The position numbers and the translations under genes are program-made. DNA of 64,000 nt from Obelidium mucronatum (Eukaryota > Chytridiomycota > Chytridiomycetes > Chytridiales > Chytriomycetaceae), in NCBI GenBank assembly GCA_025765595.1, contig JAIVFH010000076.1, positions 111,113-175,112 on the forward strand, in the 5' to 3' direction. The notes under the pieces are model-generated. The model was not told where the DNA came from, made no database searches, and was given only the letters and a program-made list of their open reading frames with translations. Shown here piece after piece: positions 13,330 to 26,368 of this stretch (the first letter of the stretch is position 1; each line of letters starts with the position of its first letter).

Positions 13330-13485
13330 CTGTTACCGCTTCGGTACAATGGAAGAGATCAATTCGTTAGATGAATCTTGGTTTTCAAGAGAAAGTCGCT
13401 TTACCGGAAACAGCGGAAATACGAATGATGCAACTGGATGATATTTGAAAGGGGGTACGCAGTACAGAGACGCTTTTCCGCCAAA

Positions 13486-14636
13486 ATGGCTGATTCTCCT
13501 TGTATGACTTTGTGGAACCACGCTGACACTTTCCTTCCCCAATAAGAGCGATGCCGTTTTCGAAAGTTTATTGGAGCAATGCTTATACGAAATTGCGTAT
13601 GAAATGCATCGAGAGGATACTTTGTCAAAAGCATCTTGCCAAATATGTCAAAAGAAGTAAGTGCTCAAATAGTAACACATTTTTTTATCAATACATTCTC
13701 TTATCGATCGCTTGATTTAGTTGTCGTTGTTATGGTATTCCTTGCCGATTTCCTCGTTTCTACTTCTTTACCAACATTCTTCCCTATTTCTAGTAGTTAA
13801 ACCAAGTGCAGATATTTTTGGCAATACCCCCACGCCAGCAACATTAGAAAAACTTAAGTGCATAAAGTGTGCCCACACATTTGCCACAAATCGATACGCG
13901 CAGCATCTGGAAAAGTGTTTAGGTTTAGGTGGTAGACGAGCGGCTTCTCGAACTGTAAACAAAAGGTATTCTTTCTCTTTCATTCTTGTTGTTCATTTAA
14001 AGATGCTGAGGGACACGCCCTTAATGGTTTGTTTAGTCGTGTCCTCCCAAATCAATCATCACCCACCTTGAATGACTCAGACCAAGATGACTACGGATCT
14101 CAGCCTCAAAAGAGTATGTATCAATTGTTATCATTGTCATCGTCATTATCTTTGGAAATTAATCTATCAATCAACCCTCTCCATTGACATGTAGAAAAAC
14201 GATCGGTAACATAAGCGTGACTTAACTTTTCCTTTTTACCACTGAGCTCTATACGTTTTGGCAGAACTCACCACTTCCAGCACCACCAACTCGAGAAACA
14301 ACACCAACAGTTTCTTCGGCCACAGTTTCACGACCTGGATCAACTAGTTTGGCAGTACCACCGCCTCCAAAAATCCATCCAATGTTTGCGGGAAAAACAA
14401 AACCAGGAGCACCCCTTACAGCCAAGAATTTGTCGATCCAAACATCTGGAAAAATGCCGGTTAATGGGTATGGGAAAGTTCCGCGAGTGCTGACACCAAC
14501 TGGTGCTGCATTATTGGCTGTTGGGGGAAGTGATGGTCGAGTGCATGATGCTGGGTGAGTGGCGCTCGAATTCTTACTTTTTGCATTAACGATAAAGAAT
14601 AGTGAGGACGACTATGAGTCCGACGACAGTTTTTGA
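13486..14636 (+). CDS. SGF11: SAGA deubiquitinase-module subunit Sgf11/ATXN7L3-like
   Basis: Sgf11 anchors and activates the histone H2B deubiquitinase module of the SAGA coactivator. The first secure exon (from 13547) encodes a helix (FESLLEQCLYEIAYEMHRE) like the Sgf11 N-terminal helix. The next (from about 13799) encodes DIFG and the C2HC finger CIKCAHTFATNRYAQHLEKC, then LGLGGRRAASR, the family signature. Downstream exons are Pro/Thr-rich and end in an acidic tail at 14634-14636. The start is unresolved: the ATG at 13486 opens MADSP but I found no splice that joins it in frame to 13547. Convergent with the propeptide-like gene. Confidence 0.72.
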
Positions 14637-14778
14637 AATGATTTGGCAACGTGTAAAAATAAAACATAAAATACTATAATGATATCTCTGATTCTTGGAA
14701 GTATTTTTGGGCTAACTTGTATATTCATTGAACTTGGATCTCACCCAAACCTCCTTGCATCCCATGTTTTTTTTTGGT

Positions 14779-15479
14779 TCAGTTTCTGATGAACGAGTTG
14801 AATCCAATCACGTTTCCAGACGCAGCATCTGCCACAACGCAGCATTGATGGGTATTAATCAGCCACGCTTTTGTCAACTTGTCCTTGTTGAAATACCAGC
14901 CCAACTCTGCCTTTTCCTCAAACGAAGCACCCAACCATTCCGCCGCGAGAACATCTCCAAACTGACTCTTGACCACCGAAGCAACATCAGAACGAGATAA
15001 TTCTTTGGCATCGCTTGTTGTAATTGCAACTTTCTGGAGGTCAACAAAAGAGTTGTTGCATTGCACAATCTTCAAAGACCCGCCGCTTCCTTTGGCAACA
15101 ACGCAATGCAATTGAGTATTGAGCACCGGAAGGCCCTGGTAGTGCTGCGAGAGGTAAACTTGCGTAAAGGGGTCTGAAGTGCTGTGCAAAAAGTGGTGTT
15201 AAAAAACAAACCCACTAGCTAGCTAGACTTCGCGTCAGACAAAACAGTGAAAGGTGAACTCAACTAGCTACTGCCAAGGACCACTGCCCCTTCGGCCCCT
15301 GCCACTCGGGTCTTGGCCACCGCCGCCACCTGGGAATAAACCCACTCGTTCGAAGGTGCCACAGCACTCTCGACGGGAATCGCTGGCAAGTCATTCAATA
15401 CTTGGTCCGAAGGTCGCCAGTATGAAGGGAATTGCGGCGTTGATAGAGTGCTGTTGGCAGTGATGGGCATGAAAGACAT
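14779..15479 (-). CDS. FTP/PepSY-type protein: orphan fungalysin-like propeptide
   Basis: A two-exon gene (intron about 15184-15275) for a protein of about 200 residues. The middle (VYLSQHYQGLPVLN, then IVQCNNSF) resembles the fungalysin/thermolysin propeptide (FTP) motif. The end (LGWYFNKDKLTKAW, then VVADAASGNVIGF) resembles the PepSY module that follows it in M36 metallopeptidases. The zymogen role of such propeptides is to fold and inhibit the peptidase. Here the frame stops at TGA (14779-14781) directly after PepSY, with no HEXXH catalytic domain downstream, and no signal peptide is evident. It may be a stand-alone inhibitor or a truncated peptidase. The match is by motif memory only. 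Confidence 0.5.
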
Positions 15480-15753
15480 GACTGTGCTTAAAAATATTTC
15501 CACGATTTCAGAGAAGAATAATGAGTAACGAGTGTCTATTATATTCTAAAACGCGACTATTTCTAAAACAGCCTCCCACATCTAACATTCACAAACACGA
15601 CCAGAATAGAAATGGCGAATGGGAAGAGAGAAAAAAAAAAACGAACTAACAACCAAAAAAAAAAAAAAAAAACCATAAAAAGTAAAACAAACAAATCCAA
15701 ATAACAAAAAAAAATTCAAAACTTTCAAAAATTTAACAAAAAACGACCCGGTT

Positions 15754-17772
15754 TCAGATCCTTTCCTCTTGGGACGGTTGAAACTGCCCCAAGTCAATTC
15801 CCCGAGCACGGAGTCCTTCCTCAGCGTGAGAAGGAATCAGCTTCGAGTTCAAATCAGGTCGAATAGAAAGTTCTGGAATTGCAAGATGAATCAGAGGTTG
15901 AGCACACGAACGAGTCGAATGTCAAAAAAAATCATACCCAATGGAGAAAAATCAAATAGAGGGGGTAGATCAGAGCCGTCCGGAAGACGGGTCTCTGGCA
16001 GTCTTAGCTCATCAAAGAAAGGTGCACTCAAAGCGTCCATAGCCGTTATCCGAGACACTGGGATATACTCAAAAAGCCTTGACAATAGCGCCCCATACTC
16101 TGGAGTAACCAAGCGGTTACGGAAGACCTAAACAAACGAGTTTTAAACACACAAAAGAATTTTCCAAAAAAATTTAAAAAAACAAACACAAACCTTGGAC
16201 CATGGACTGGCCTTGATTACTGGAAAGTTGTACGCTGCATAGTTTTCATTCATACTTCTGACTTGTTCACTTGTTGGAGTTCCTAGAATTTTAATGATTT
16301 CAACAAGCTGGTCGACACTTGATTCTCCAGCAAAGATGGGAGTCCCAAGCAGTAACTCAGACATGACACACCCAGTGGACCAGATATCTGTATTGAACAA
16401 GAAGAACGAGAAAAAAATTGAAGGTTTAGTTGACGCAGAAAAAAAGCAAGAGTCGCTAGTTGTGTACCAATGGCCACACTGTACGTGGTACACCCGAAGA
16501 TTAACTCTGGAGCTCGGTAATAACGTGAGCAGATATAGCTAATGTTGGGCTCTCCTGCAACCAAAATCTTGGCAGATCCAAAGTCACATAGCTTAACAAT
16601 GCCAGTAGCTGGGTCAACAAGCTGTTTAAAGAAAAGATCAGAAATTTGATTAAGACCAAACCAAAAAAAACAGAAGGCATGCGTACGAGATTTTGCGGTT
16701 TGATATCCCTATGACAGATACCCAACGAATGAATGTATGCAAGAGACCGCAAGACTTGATATATATACAACTGAAAACAAAAGAAGAAAAAAAATGTTTG
16801 TCAAACACGTTTTTTAAACGACGAAAATTATTAATTTTGATTTTCCAAACATACTTTAATCACTAGCATCGGCATGACTTGACCCAACTTGGTATAATGT
16901 CTGTTGGCTCGGTAAAGAGTTTCTGGCATGAATTCAAGGACAAGGTTAAGGAACACTTCGTCCTTCTTCTCCCCATTTGAGTAAAAAAACGCCTTCAAGC
17001 CGACAATGTTTGGATGCCCAACCAGCCGCATAATTTGAAGCTCGCGATTCTATTGGTTGAGAGAAACTGTCAATGAGACAAACAAAAAAAAAATAACAAA
17101 AAAAAAAAAACGCGTCTTTTTTTTTCTTCTTCTTCCTTTACCTTAAACCTCTTATCCTGAAGCACCTTTTTAATCGCAGCAGAAACCGTACCATCCTCAG
17201 ACATTCTCAAATTCACCATACTTGCTCCTCTATTTGCCGTATTATCCAAAATTTTGACGTGATTGACAACTCCAAAAGACCCATTCCCGACAACCTTGTG
17301 ATTCACATACGAGAGCTCCATGGACTCTCCCGTTTTACCATCGCTCGCTAGTACATACAAGACCTTGATTTTGGGTTGGGGTGGTTCTGGGTCTGTCAAA
17401 ATACAAAAAAAATTTAGAATAAGCAAACAATAAAACAAAACAAAATAGAATAATTAGGAGGGGTGATTGTTGGCTCGTTTTTTTTTTTTGGGTGTCAGAG
17501 ATTATAGAGATGTCCGTACTTAGACTGTAGTTTGAGTAGTTTGACATGTTGTTTTGGTTCGAGTATGCCTGGCTTTTGTTTATCGTCAGGAGACTGCCGC
17601 CAGCGGCACCGCCACCCACAGCTAGACTCGTTTGGCCCTGATAGCGCGGCACATTTGAAGGAGGAGCTCCGAGCGCGTCTTTAGTTTGGGGTGCGGGGAA
17701 TACATTCCCAAACAATGACGGGTTCTTTTTTGAAGCCGCAGGACCAGTGAGAGAATCAAGTGTGGCAGACAT
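15754..17772 (-). CDS. GSK3/shaggy-type Ser/Thr protein kinase
   Basis: A CMGC kinase of the glycogen synthase kinase 3 family. Visible features: glycine loop [10 protein letters not shown], catalytic Lys in [20 protein letters not shown], catalytic loop [17 protein letters not shown], and the activation loop [16 protein letters not shown] with the Tyr that is phosphorylated in GSK3. It continues with [26 protein letters not shown] and a C-terminal tail. A Gly/Ala/Asn-rich head of ~90 residues precedes the domain. At least seven introns interrupt it. The start is the ATG at 17770-17772; the stop TGA is at 15754-15756. A small inserted segment between the glycine loop and the catalytic Lys is unusual for the family. 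Confidence 0.92.
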
Positions 17773-18069
17773 CTGCAGCACAATAAAACAACACAAAAAA
17801 GACAGTTAGCGAGGATGAGCGATGCTGTGGTGGCTGGTTGGTTGGTTGGTTTGTTTGTTTGGGGGGGGGTCAACCTTCAGTTTCTCGAATTTTTCCGCCG
17901 TACTGTTTGTGTCTTTATTTTTTTTAGCTTGCCCATGTATTTCCAACTCCGACATGGGCAAAAAAATACCAATTCCCCCCCACACGCAAAAAAACAGGTC
18001 TCGACTGCAGGTCATTTTTCATTTGATTGAGGTTACGTGGAATTTATGTTATTTATTTTATTCCCAAGT

Positions 18070-19133
18070 TCACTCGTCCTTATTGCTTCCATCGTCTGTT
18101 CTCTGCTTCTTTTTCTTGTTTTTTGATTTCTTCTTTTTCCTACAATGTCAAGAAAAAAGTTGATTATTATTTTACCCATAACCAAAAAAAAAAACCCATG
18201 TATAACAACAAAAAAAAAAAAGTCAAACCCTAGTGACCCATCAATGGCAGTGGTGGTATTGATAGTATCTCGCGTAATTGCCTTGTTTTTGAGCTTTTTG
18301 CGCTCCTTCATGCTGCAATTGTTTTTTTTTTGTTGAGTCACAGCTTGCAACTAAAAAATAAATTAGATAATATGACTCACTTTGGGTTCTTCAAATCCAA
18401 CATCCAATCAGGCACTTCACATCCAGATTCCTTCATGACATTGACAACGCTTTTTTTTTTGTTTTCGAAAAGAAAAGAGAAGAGGAAAGCGTGTCAAAAA
18501 AAAATATCAAAAAAAAAAAGATTATTTACATCTTCAAATACTCTGAATCCGCTTTCGTAAAGAGAGTAACAGCAGATCCTTCTCTCCCCGCACGACCCGT
18601 TCTTCCAATTCTGTGAATATAACTCTGCACACTTTGTGGAAAGTCATAATTGATGACCATGGAGACCCCCTTGAAATCAATACCACGAGACATTAGATCC
18701 GTACAAATTAAGACCCAGGTTTTTCCAGATCGGAAGGATTTGATGACATTGTCTCTCTGGAAAGGGGGGGAAATCAAGTAGAAAAACAAAACAAAAAAAA
18801 TAGAAGTCAATTGAATTGTTGAGAATAACAAAAAAAAAATCCCCAACAACTACAAAACCTGCGCTTTCGTTCTTTCTGAATGAATAACATCCACATTAAT
18901 TCCATCATACACAAGTTCTTGAAACAGCTCTTTGGCACGTTCAATGGACTGCACAAAAATCAATGTGGGCGGCTTCATGTTTCCAGATTGTATCATTTGT
19001 CTGATTTCAATCAGTTTTCCATTTTCGTCACCCACATAGGTGAGGCGCTGAGTGATTGTGGCTGTTGCTGAGTTTCTGAAATCGCCAATTTCAGTAAAAA
19101 GAAACCAATTGGAAACACACACACAGACAAAAG

Positions 19134-19171
<38 letters not shown>

Positions 19172-20651
19172 CAGACTACTACTTACACTGTTCCGATAAT
19201 AACACGAATAGGGCCTCTCATAAATGTCCGAGCCAGAGATTCGATTCCAGATGGCATGGTGGCACTGAATAAAGATCTCTGTAAATGTGGAGATGTACAT
19301 GCAGCAAATACTGAATCCATTTGCGTCAAGAACCCGATTTCAAGCAGTTTATCGGCTTCATCCAGAACCAAATGACGTACTCTACATAAAACATTTGCCA
19401 AAAAAAATAAAAATAAATAAATAAATAAAACACAACACAAAAAAAAAAAGAATTAACACAAACTCAACTTGTCAAGTTTAATTTGATCATGATCTAAAGC
19501 ATGAACAAGTCTCATTGGTGTTGTAATCAAAATATCAAATTTGGAGAGTTGCGCAATTTGGCCAGGGTCACTGGAACTGTTTGATTTTGTCAAGACGCAG
19601 GTTTTGAATTTCCTGCCTCGTGTCAGATTCTTGATGTGCCGATGGATCTGTTTTTAAATAATAAAAACAGTGGTATTGGTGTAAAATAAAAAAATAAAAA
19701 AACACGGCAATCCACAAAACAGGCTTACTTGAAGAGACAATTCACGAGTAGGTGAAATAATAACCGCTCGGAATCCATCCCCTTTGGGAGCCCCCAGCGA
19801 AAAAAGCAACGGAACCAAAAAAGCCAACGTTTTACCGCTACCAGTTGGAGCACAAGCAATCACTTCACGTTCATGCAACATGACAGGAATACTCTGCATT
19901 TGAATGGCAGTCGGGGTAGTATAGTTTTGAGACGTCAAGTTTTTACGGAGGTAGTCTGGGAATTGATATCGATCGCAAAGTGATTTGTAGGTTGTGAAGG
20001 GATATGGTACGTCGGTTCCTAGCACGCTGATCTTGTGGGATTTGCGGAATGCTTGAACCTTTTTTTTTTTTTTTTTTTGGTTGTGGTTGTTGGTCTTTGA
20101 ATTGGATTCAAATGAGTACTGAGAAATCTCACATCTTTTTCAGACTCCAGTACCACATCATCATCATCTTGTTCCTCGTCATCATCGCTGTCTGCCGTGT
20201 GTTTCCTCTTCGCAGCCCTCCCATGTTCTTCATCATCATCCTCGTCCTCCTCCTCCTCCTCCTCCTCATCATCCTCCTCGTCCTCGACAGCATCCGAGTC
20301 ACTATTATCTTCAATGTAGTCGCGTTGTTCATCCTTTTCTTTTTTAGTCTTCTTGTTCTTGTCTACCGCCGTCACAGTCTTCGTCTTTGGTTTTGCGCTC
20401 TGGAAAAAGTCGAGCTCGGGAGCAATCGCGACATGGTCGAGCGGCTCAGTCTTCCGTTTCTTTTGGCTTCCGCTGTTGCTGTTGCTGCTGTGGTTGTTGC
20501 TGTTGTTGGATCCTTGGTTTGCGTCCGGCTTGAACAGCTTCATGTCACTGCGGAAGCGGCTCTTGTCAAACTTTGCGCCGCCGCTGCCCGAAAGCAGACT
20601 GAAGATATCGATGGGTGGCTGCTGCTTGGTGGCTGTCTTTGCGGGGAGCAT
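18070..20651 (-). CDS. ROK1: DEAD-box RNA helicase, ROK1/DDX52-like
   Basis: An ATP-dependent RNA helicase expected in the nucleolus for 18S rRNA processing. The N-terminus ([15 protein letters not shown]) matches the Rok1/DDX52 head and is followed by a Ser/Asn stretch and a long Asp/Glu-rich repeat (about 20140-20330). Helicase motifs: Q motif ([11 protein letters not shown]), [48 protein letters not shown] and [12 protein letters not shown]. The C-terminal exon is Lys-rich and ends at TGA 18070-18072 after an intron at about 18168-18230. About eight introns, several with long A/T runs. The ATG is at 20649-20651, 81 bases from the divergent SUZ gene. Confidence 0.9.
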
Positions 20652-20732
20652 ATGGGGGAAAAGTGTCAACCCAAAAAGAAACTTTTTGCAAGAAAGAAAA
20701 AAGAAAGAGCTCACACAAATAAAAAAAAAAAA
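20652..20732. promoter_or_regulatory. Shared divergent promoter, ROK1 / SUZ gene
   Basis: Only 81 bases separate the two divergent start codons. The SUZ gene side ends in a 13-base A run that reaches its ATG. Confidence 0.5.
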
Positions 20733-22408
20733 ATGAAATCACCGACACCGACACCGACGGCCGATGCCGATGGCGATGGCGATGGCGAAGAAGATGTGAG
20801 TATGCAGTGGTGGTGTTTAGAGTGCAAGAGTTTAGTTGTGCAGATGCTGACCTGAGGCTGTTGTTTCTTTTGCGGCAGTGGGAGACTGCTGCTGACGTGG
20901 CGCTGCCGCACACGCCGGCCGCTGGCACTGGGGCGTCGACGACGCAGACAGACACAGGGTACGCAGCGACTTGACTTGACTTGACTTGACTCGCCCCGAC
21001 TCACGCGACGCTCTTTTTCAACAGCAACAGCACTGGTATCAGCACCAGCACCAGCCGGCCGTCGCCGTTCGCCGCGGCGTTCGAGCCGTCGCATGCGCCC
21101 GCGTTTACGTTTGCGCCGCAGATCAAAATCATGCGGCGCGACCCGGCGCCGGCGCAGACGCAGACGCAGACGCAGGCGCGCCTCGACTCGGCGCTGTCGG
21201 CGCGCACCGACTCGTCGGCCGGCTCGGCGCGCGGCTCGCCGCGCCTGGCGCTGCTGGACGATGCGGACGCGCTGGCGCTGAAGGCGCTGTCGAAGGAGGA
21301 GCAGTACCGCGCCGCACGCCGCCGCATCCTGGGCACCGACAAGGACGACGAGGACGACGACAATGAAGCCGGCGATGCGAAGGACCCGGCGAAAGGGGTC
21401 GCAGACATCACAAAGGGGCTGGCGAATACCCGCATCTTGTCCGACGTGGCCATTCTCGACAACCCGGTCCTCGAACGCATGAATGATCCAGCCTACTCGC
21501 GCCGTCCGGTGACGCCGCCGGATTATTGGCGGAATCCTGGGCCAGTCTATCCAGGCTCTGAGTATGGAGGCTATGGAATGCCGCCAATGGCGTCCCGGTT
21601 GGCTTCTGCTCCACCCCTAGTGGGAAATAATAATAGCAATGGTGGATGGGCGCCCTCATCAATGGTTCCTTCTGGCGGAGGCATGCCAGGCATGCCTGGA
21701 ATGATCCCACCTCCACAGCAACCGCAAATAGTAAATCCAGCAATCTATAACAATCCGAATCTACATACTTTTGCTCAGCTGCAAGCACAACACCAGCAAA
21801 AATTGCTCCAACAGCAGCAGCAACTACAAGGCGGTGTGCCATACACTCAACAACCCCAACAACAGCAAAAACTACAGCAGCAACAATATCAACAACAACA
21901 ACAACAACAGCAACAGCAAACCGCCATTTATCCCAACCAAATTCATGTCAATGTTTCACGTCAGCCGCAGCAACAAATTTCCCCCAATGGCGGCTTTATT
22001 CCCCAGTACCCTCCTTACCAGACACAGAATCAATCCCCTATACTACATCAATCAAAGCGATACTCGTCACAACGGTCTGGAAGTAGTACGAGTAGCGTGG
22101 GCTCTGAATATCAGCAGCCATTACTTTATCAACCACAGCAACAACAGCAACAGCAGTTATACAATCATCCGACGTATTATCAACATCAGCAACAGCCGCA
22201 GCAGCAGCAATCTTTTGTAGCTCCTGCCGTTGATTTATCTTCTGCAAATGCGTTTCCCCCATTGAGCAGCAGCAGCAGTGGTGGAAATCCAAAGGGTGGT
22301 GGGACTCCAACAAAGGCAAGTCAGAAACAAAAACAGCGAGATACTATTGCTTCTTCTGCTTCTTCAACGTCGGCTCCACCAAAGGGTGAATTTAGAATCC
22401 AAAAATGA
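20733..22408 (+). CDS. SUZ-domain RNA-binding protein (SZRD1-like), Gln-rich
   Basis: Three exons: 20733-20796, 20880 to about 20959, and about 21025 to 22408. Before the SUZ core the protein reads APQIKIMRRDP, resembling the first conserved block of SZRD1. The SUZ-like core follows: KEEQYRAARRRILGTDKDDE. SUZ domains bind RNA and often sit in mRNA-regulating proteins. The rest is long and disordered, with Gly/Pro and then Gln-rich repeats (about 21700-22230), typical of RNA-granule proteins. The final 25 residues are Ser/Thr/Lys-rich. The first 600 coding bases are extremely GC-rich (CGC/GCG codons) and switch sharply near 21480 to ordinary composition. The start ATG follows an A run. Confidence 0.72.
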
Positions 22409-22598
22409 GTGTGGAATTTTATGAAGGGGGGGTGTGCAAAATGTTGAAGTGGGAGAGAGGAATAGGGAGAGGGAAAAAAAAAGTGATGTGTGTGTTTTGT
22501 GCTTTATCAAATATAATTAACTACAATGTTTGTTTTTTATTTACTTTTACTGCAACTGTTTTTTCTTGGGTGCTAAATGTGTTAAGAGGTTGAATGTG

Positions 22599-23693
22599 TT
22601 AAATGTTGACAGATGCCATTCCTCGAGCGTCGTAACGCGTTCCAGTGACGGGAATCTGGGCAATGATGGCACGCACAGCTGCATTGTCTTCATCAGTAAT
22701 GGTGACATTCAAGGATCCCACGTTCTCATCCAAGCGCTATCAGATCAAGAGGAAAAGAGTTAAAACAAGTAGACAACAACAATCGCATTACATGATATTA
22801 AATTATATTTTTACCTCGATACTTTTTGTTCCTGGAATGGGAATCACTGTTCCCTTTTCTCCACCTTGCTTCAGCACCCAAGCCAAAGTCAATTGCGACA
22901 CCGACACACCCTTCTTTTCAGCAAGCTTCTCCAGCGCCTTGACAATCTCGAGATTCTTGACAAACGCGTCGCCTTGGAACCGTGGATTGTTTCTCCGGTA
23001 ATCCCCTTCCTCAAAGTCATCGGGCGACTTGTACCTGCCCGTCAGGAAGCCGCGACCCAGCGGCGAATACGCAATGACGGCGATCCCAAGCTCGTTGCAC
23101 GTGTCCAGGATCCCGTTTGTCTCAATGTCCGTGGACCACGGCGAGTACTCGACCTGGTATGCGGCAATGGGATGCACCTTGTGCGCCCGCCTGATTGTGT
23201 CAGCGCTCGCCTCGGACAGACCCAGGAAGCGCACCTTGCCCTCGCGCACGAGCGCGGCCATCGCGGCGACGGTGTCCTCGATGGGCGTGCGCGGGTCGAC
23301 GCGGTGCTGGTAGTACAGGTCGATGCAGTCGACGCGCAGGCGCGCCAGACTCGCGAGACACGCGGCGCGCACGTGCGCCGGCGACGAGTCGACGCCCGCG
23401 AACGCGCCCGTCGCCGCGTCGCGCAGCACGCCGAACTTGGTCGCAATGAACACGCCGCTGCGCCGCCCGCCGCGCGCCGCGAGCGCCTGGCCGAGCAGCG
23501 TCTCGTTGTGGCCGACACCGTACATGTCGCTGGTGTCCCAGAACGTGCAGCCAATGTCGACTGCGTGGCTCAGCGTTGCGAGGCTGGCTGCGTCGTCGGT
23601 GGCCCCGTAGAACTCGGAGAGCCCCATCGCCCCGAATCCGATGGCGCTGACAAGCGGCCCGTTGCTGCCGAGTCTGGTTTGTCGAATCGTCAT
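22599..23693 (-). CDS. Aldo-keto reductase (YakC/AKR13-like)
   Basis: A NADP-dependent reductase of aldehydes and ketones, expected to be cytosolic, with the (beta/alpha)8 fold. The catalytic tetrad is visible: Asp and Tyr in DTSDMYG, Lys in ATKFG, His in YYQHRVD. NADP-site features include AYSPLGRGFLTGRY and VIPIPGTKSIE. One intron (about 22739-22814) separates the last exon (RLDENVGSLNV to the stop at 22599). The start is the ATG at 23691-23693. The 5' two thirds is very GC-rich, the last third is not. This matches other genes in the window, so I do not read it as transfer from bacteria. Confidence 0.9.
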
Positions 23694-23814
23694 TGGATCG
23701 GTGCTTGTAAACCCATTTGCATTTTTGCTTTTTGTACCACCAATTTGAAATCCCCATTTGCAAATCCAAGGATTTGAAATACATTTCTTACTGTGTTCAA
23801 AAAAAAAAAAAAAG

Positions 23815-26285
23815 TCAATCGGATTCTTGAGAAAGCGCACTCAAAATCGAATCCGTCAGTATACTCTCATTCCACGACTGGGGAACCGGGATTTCTGAAA
23901 TCATTCTATTGCCTTTCGGCGTAGAAAGCGCGAGACTTGACAAGGAGAGTTTCCCAACTGTACTACTTGTTGTTGTTGATGACGCTGATGAAGATGATGA
24001 TGATGAACGCGACTTTTTCTGAGGCATGCCGCTTGTTTTGGTATTCGTTGACAAGTATACGGTGGCTTTTGCACGAGGCGGTGTAAGCGGAGAAAATAGA
24101 TTGCCGTCAAAGTCTCTGCTTGATGCCAAATCTGCTGCTGATAATGATGCTGATGATCCTTCCAACGAGACTTCAGTAAAATCGCGGCTTGAGCTGTTTT
24201 GAATCGTATTCTTTTTTGAAGTTGCTGCTGATGATGACGATGATGGCAAAGATGTAGTTGGCGGCGCAGATTGTCTGCTATTTGATGTCTTTCGTGCGCC
24301 TTTTTTGCTCGCAGAGTTGTTGTTATTGTTGCTACGATTGTTACTCTCCCTCCGCTCTTTTGTTGCAACATTCACCGAATCAGTTGCCTTCTTTAAACCA
24401 GTAATCGAAGCCAATGGTAAATAATCATCCGAGTCTACATCATCACCACCATCATCATCAGAGTGGTCAAAGTCTTTAAAGGAGACTTTGGTTGGCAGCG
24501 CGGGAGGGGGAAATCTTTTCTTCATCAAGTTCTCATTTGACAAGTACAACTTGTTGTTGTCATTGGATTCCAAGTCATAACAAATCGAATCTGGTTCATT
24601 CCCGTCATCACTGTCATTCAAGTCGCTATTGGAACTTTTTCGACGAGGCCCGGTATGGACAATCAAGTTTCCAAATCGATCTATGCGGCGGTCTGTTATT
24701 GGGGATGCGTAGTCCAGTTCGACTTGTTTTGGTGGGTATTGGGCTATCACTGTTACATGCTGTAGGATTACATCGGCTATGATTGTTCTCAAATGACTTT
24801 GTTTTTTTTTTTTTTTTTTTTTTGTTCGTTTGTTTTTTTTTATGAAAGAGCATATTGTTATTATTTGTTGGGAAACTAAAATAAATAAAAATAAAAATAA
24901 TAACAAAAAAACAAACACTCAACTCATCCGAAGATACTAGAAAAGGAAGCAAGATTTCCAAGATTTTCGGCATCCAGTTCTCTTCACCTTGTTGTTGTCG
25001 TTGGTTCTTGTTGTTGTCGTTGCTGCTGGTTTCTCCAACGAGAATCTCCGTCACAAACTTGTACTTTAAATCTTTGGAAAGAACACTCAACATGGCTTTA
25101 AAGCTTTGCGAGAGTTGAGCAAGGACCGGTTTCAACGACTTGGAGAGAAAAAGAAAAAAAAAAAAAAAGAGTATTAAAAAAATAATAATATCAAATCTTT
25201 AGGGGGCAAAAATCCTGTAATACTCAACTGTATGATACACTTCCATACAACAAAGCCTCTTCCACATGACCACAATCCGTTTCAACAAGACCAAATTACC
25301 CGCCGTTGACAACTGTGGATCCACACACGCATTCAAAACGCGCGGAATAATGAAATTTTCTACAATCACTTTTGCTGGAAGAGGCGTGAATCCGGATGCT
25401 GATCCACCACCTCCTCCCAGCGTCGTCGATGCCCGTTTCGGAGACGTTGCACCGCCACTGCCACTGCCGCCACCTGTAGAATACCTCCGATTATCCAGCT
25501 TGGATGAATAATCCCTCCGGGATTGAGCTTCCATTTGGATACTCGATGGAATCGATATCGCTCGACTCAAGGCTTTGGACTTTTCGAATTCGTGTGTGAA
25601 TAACTGGGGGACAGTGACGCAGAGAACGGAGAGCGTTTGGATATAGATTTCTTGGTTTTTTTCGTTTAAGCCAATTAGAATCTGTTTTTTTTTGTTGTTG
25701 TTGTGTGTGTTTGTGTGTTTGTGAGTTTTTGGGTATGTTCACTATTTTCTGTTGCAAAAAAAAAAAAAAAAAAAAAAAAAAACTCACCTCAGGCATAACA
25801 GCCGTCAAGAAATGATGAGGATCCGCCTTAAACAACTCTTCAAAGTAGCAAGGATATAGTTTCAACATTATCCGGCGAATGTCAAATTCGCGGCGTTTGA
25901 TGTTCTAGTGATGAACAGGGGGGTTTTCAATTTAATCCTCTCTCTCTCTCTCCCTTTTTTTTTTTTTTTTTTACCTTTGAAATGAATGGAACAACAAAGT
26001 TGACGAAAATACTTGCCGGAAATAAATCCCCCATCGTCGTCGATTCATCCAACGACGCCGCCACCGCCGTTGTCGTCGTCATTGTTGCTGTTGTTGTCTT
26101 TTGAGAAAACATGTCCTTCAACACGATTTCAATCCCAGGTTCACTGAAAAGCTCCGTGTTCAATATATTCGGTAGGATATACGCTGTTACAGTTGAAGCA
26201 GGTAGTTTTCGAATCAATGGTGCGATTCTTCTGTTGTGGAAAAAAATATATTAAAAATAATAATAAGACTGAAGACAAGTGGGCA

Positions 26286-26368
<83 letters not shown>

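Noticed and set aside
20049..20855. 268-codon plus-strand open frame
   Set aside because: It is antisense to the acidic repeat and head of the ROK1-like gene, and its hydrophobic content is a by-product of Asp/Glu codons read backwards.
22599..23693. Aldo-keto reductase as a recent bacterial acquisition because of high GC
   Set aside because: It has an intron, and the same GC-rich 5' block occurs in clearly eukaryotic genes such as RPN5 and chitin synthase.
22866..23777. 303-codon plus-strand open frame opposite the aldo-keto reductase
   Set aside because: It is a GC-rich antisense shadow. The minus strand has the full catalytic tetrad and a natural splice.
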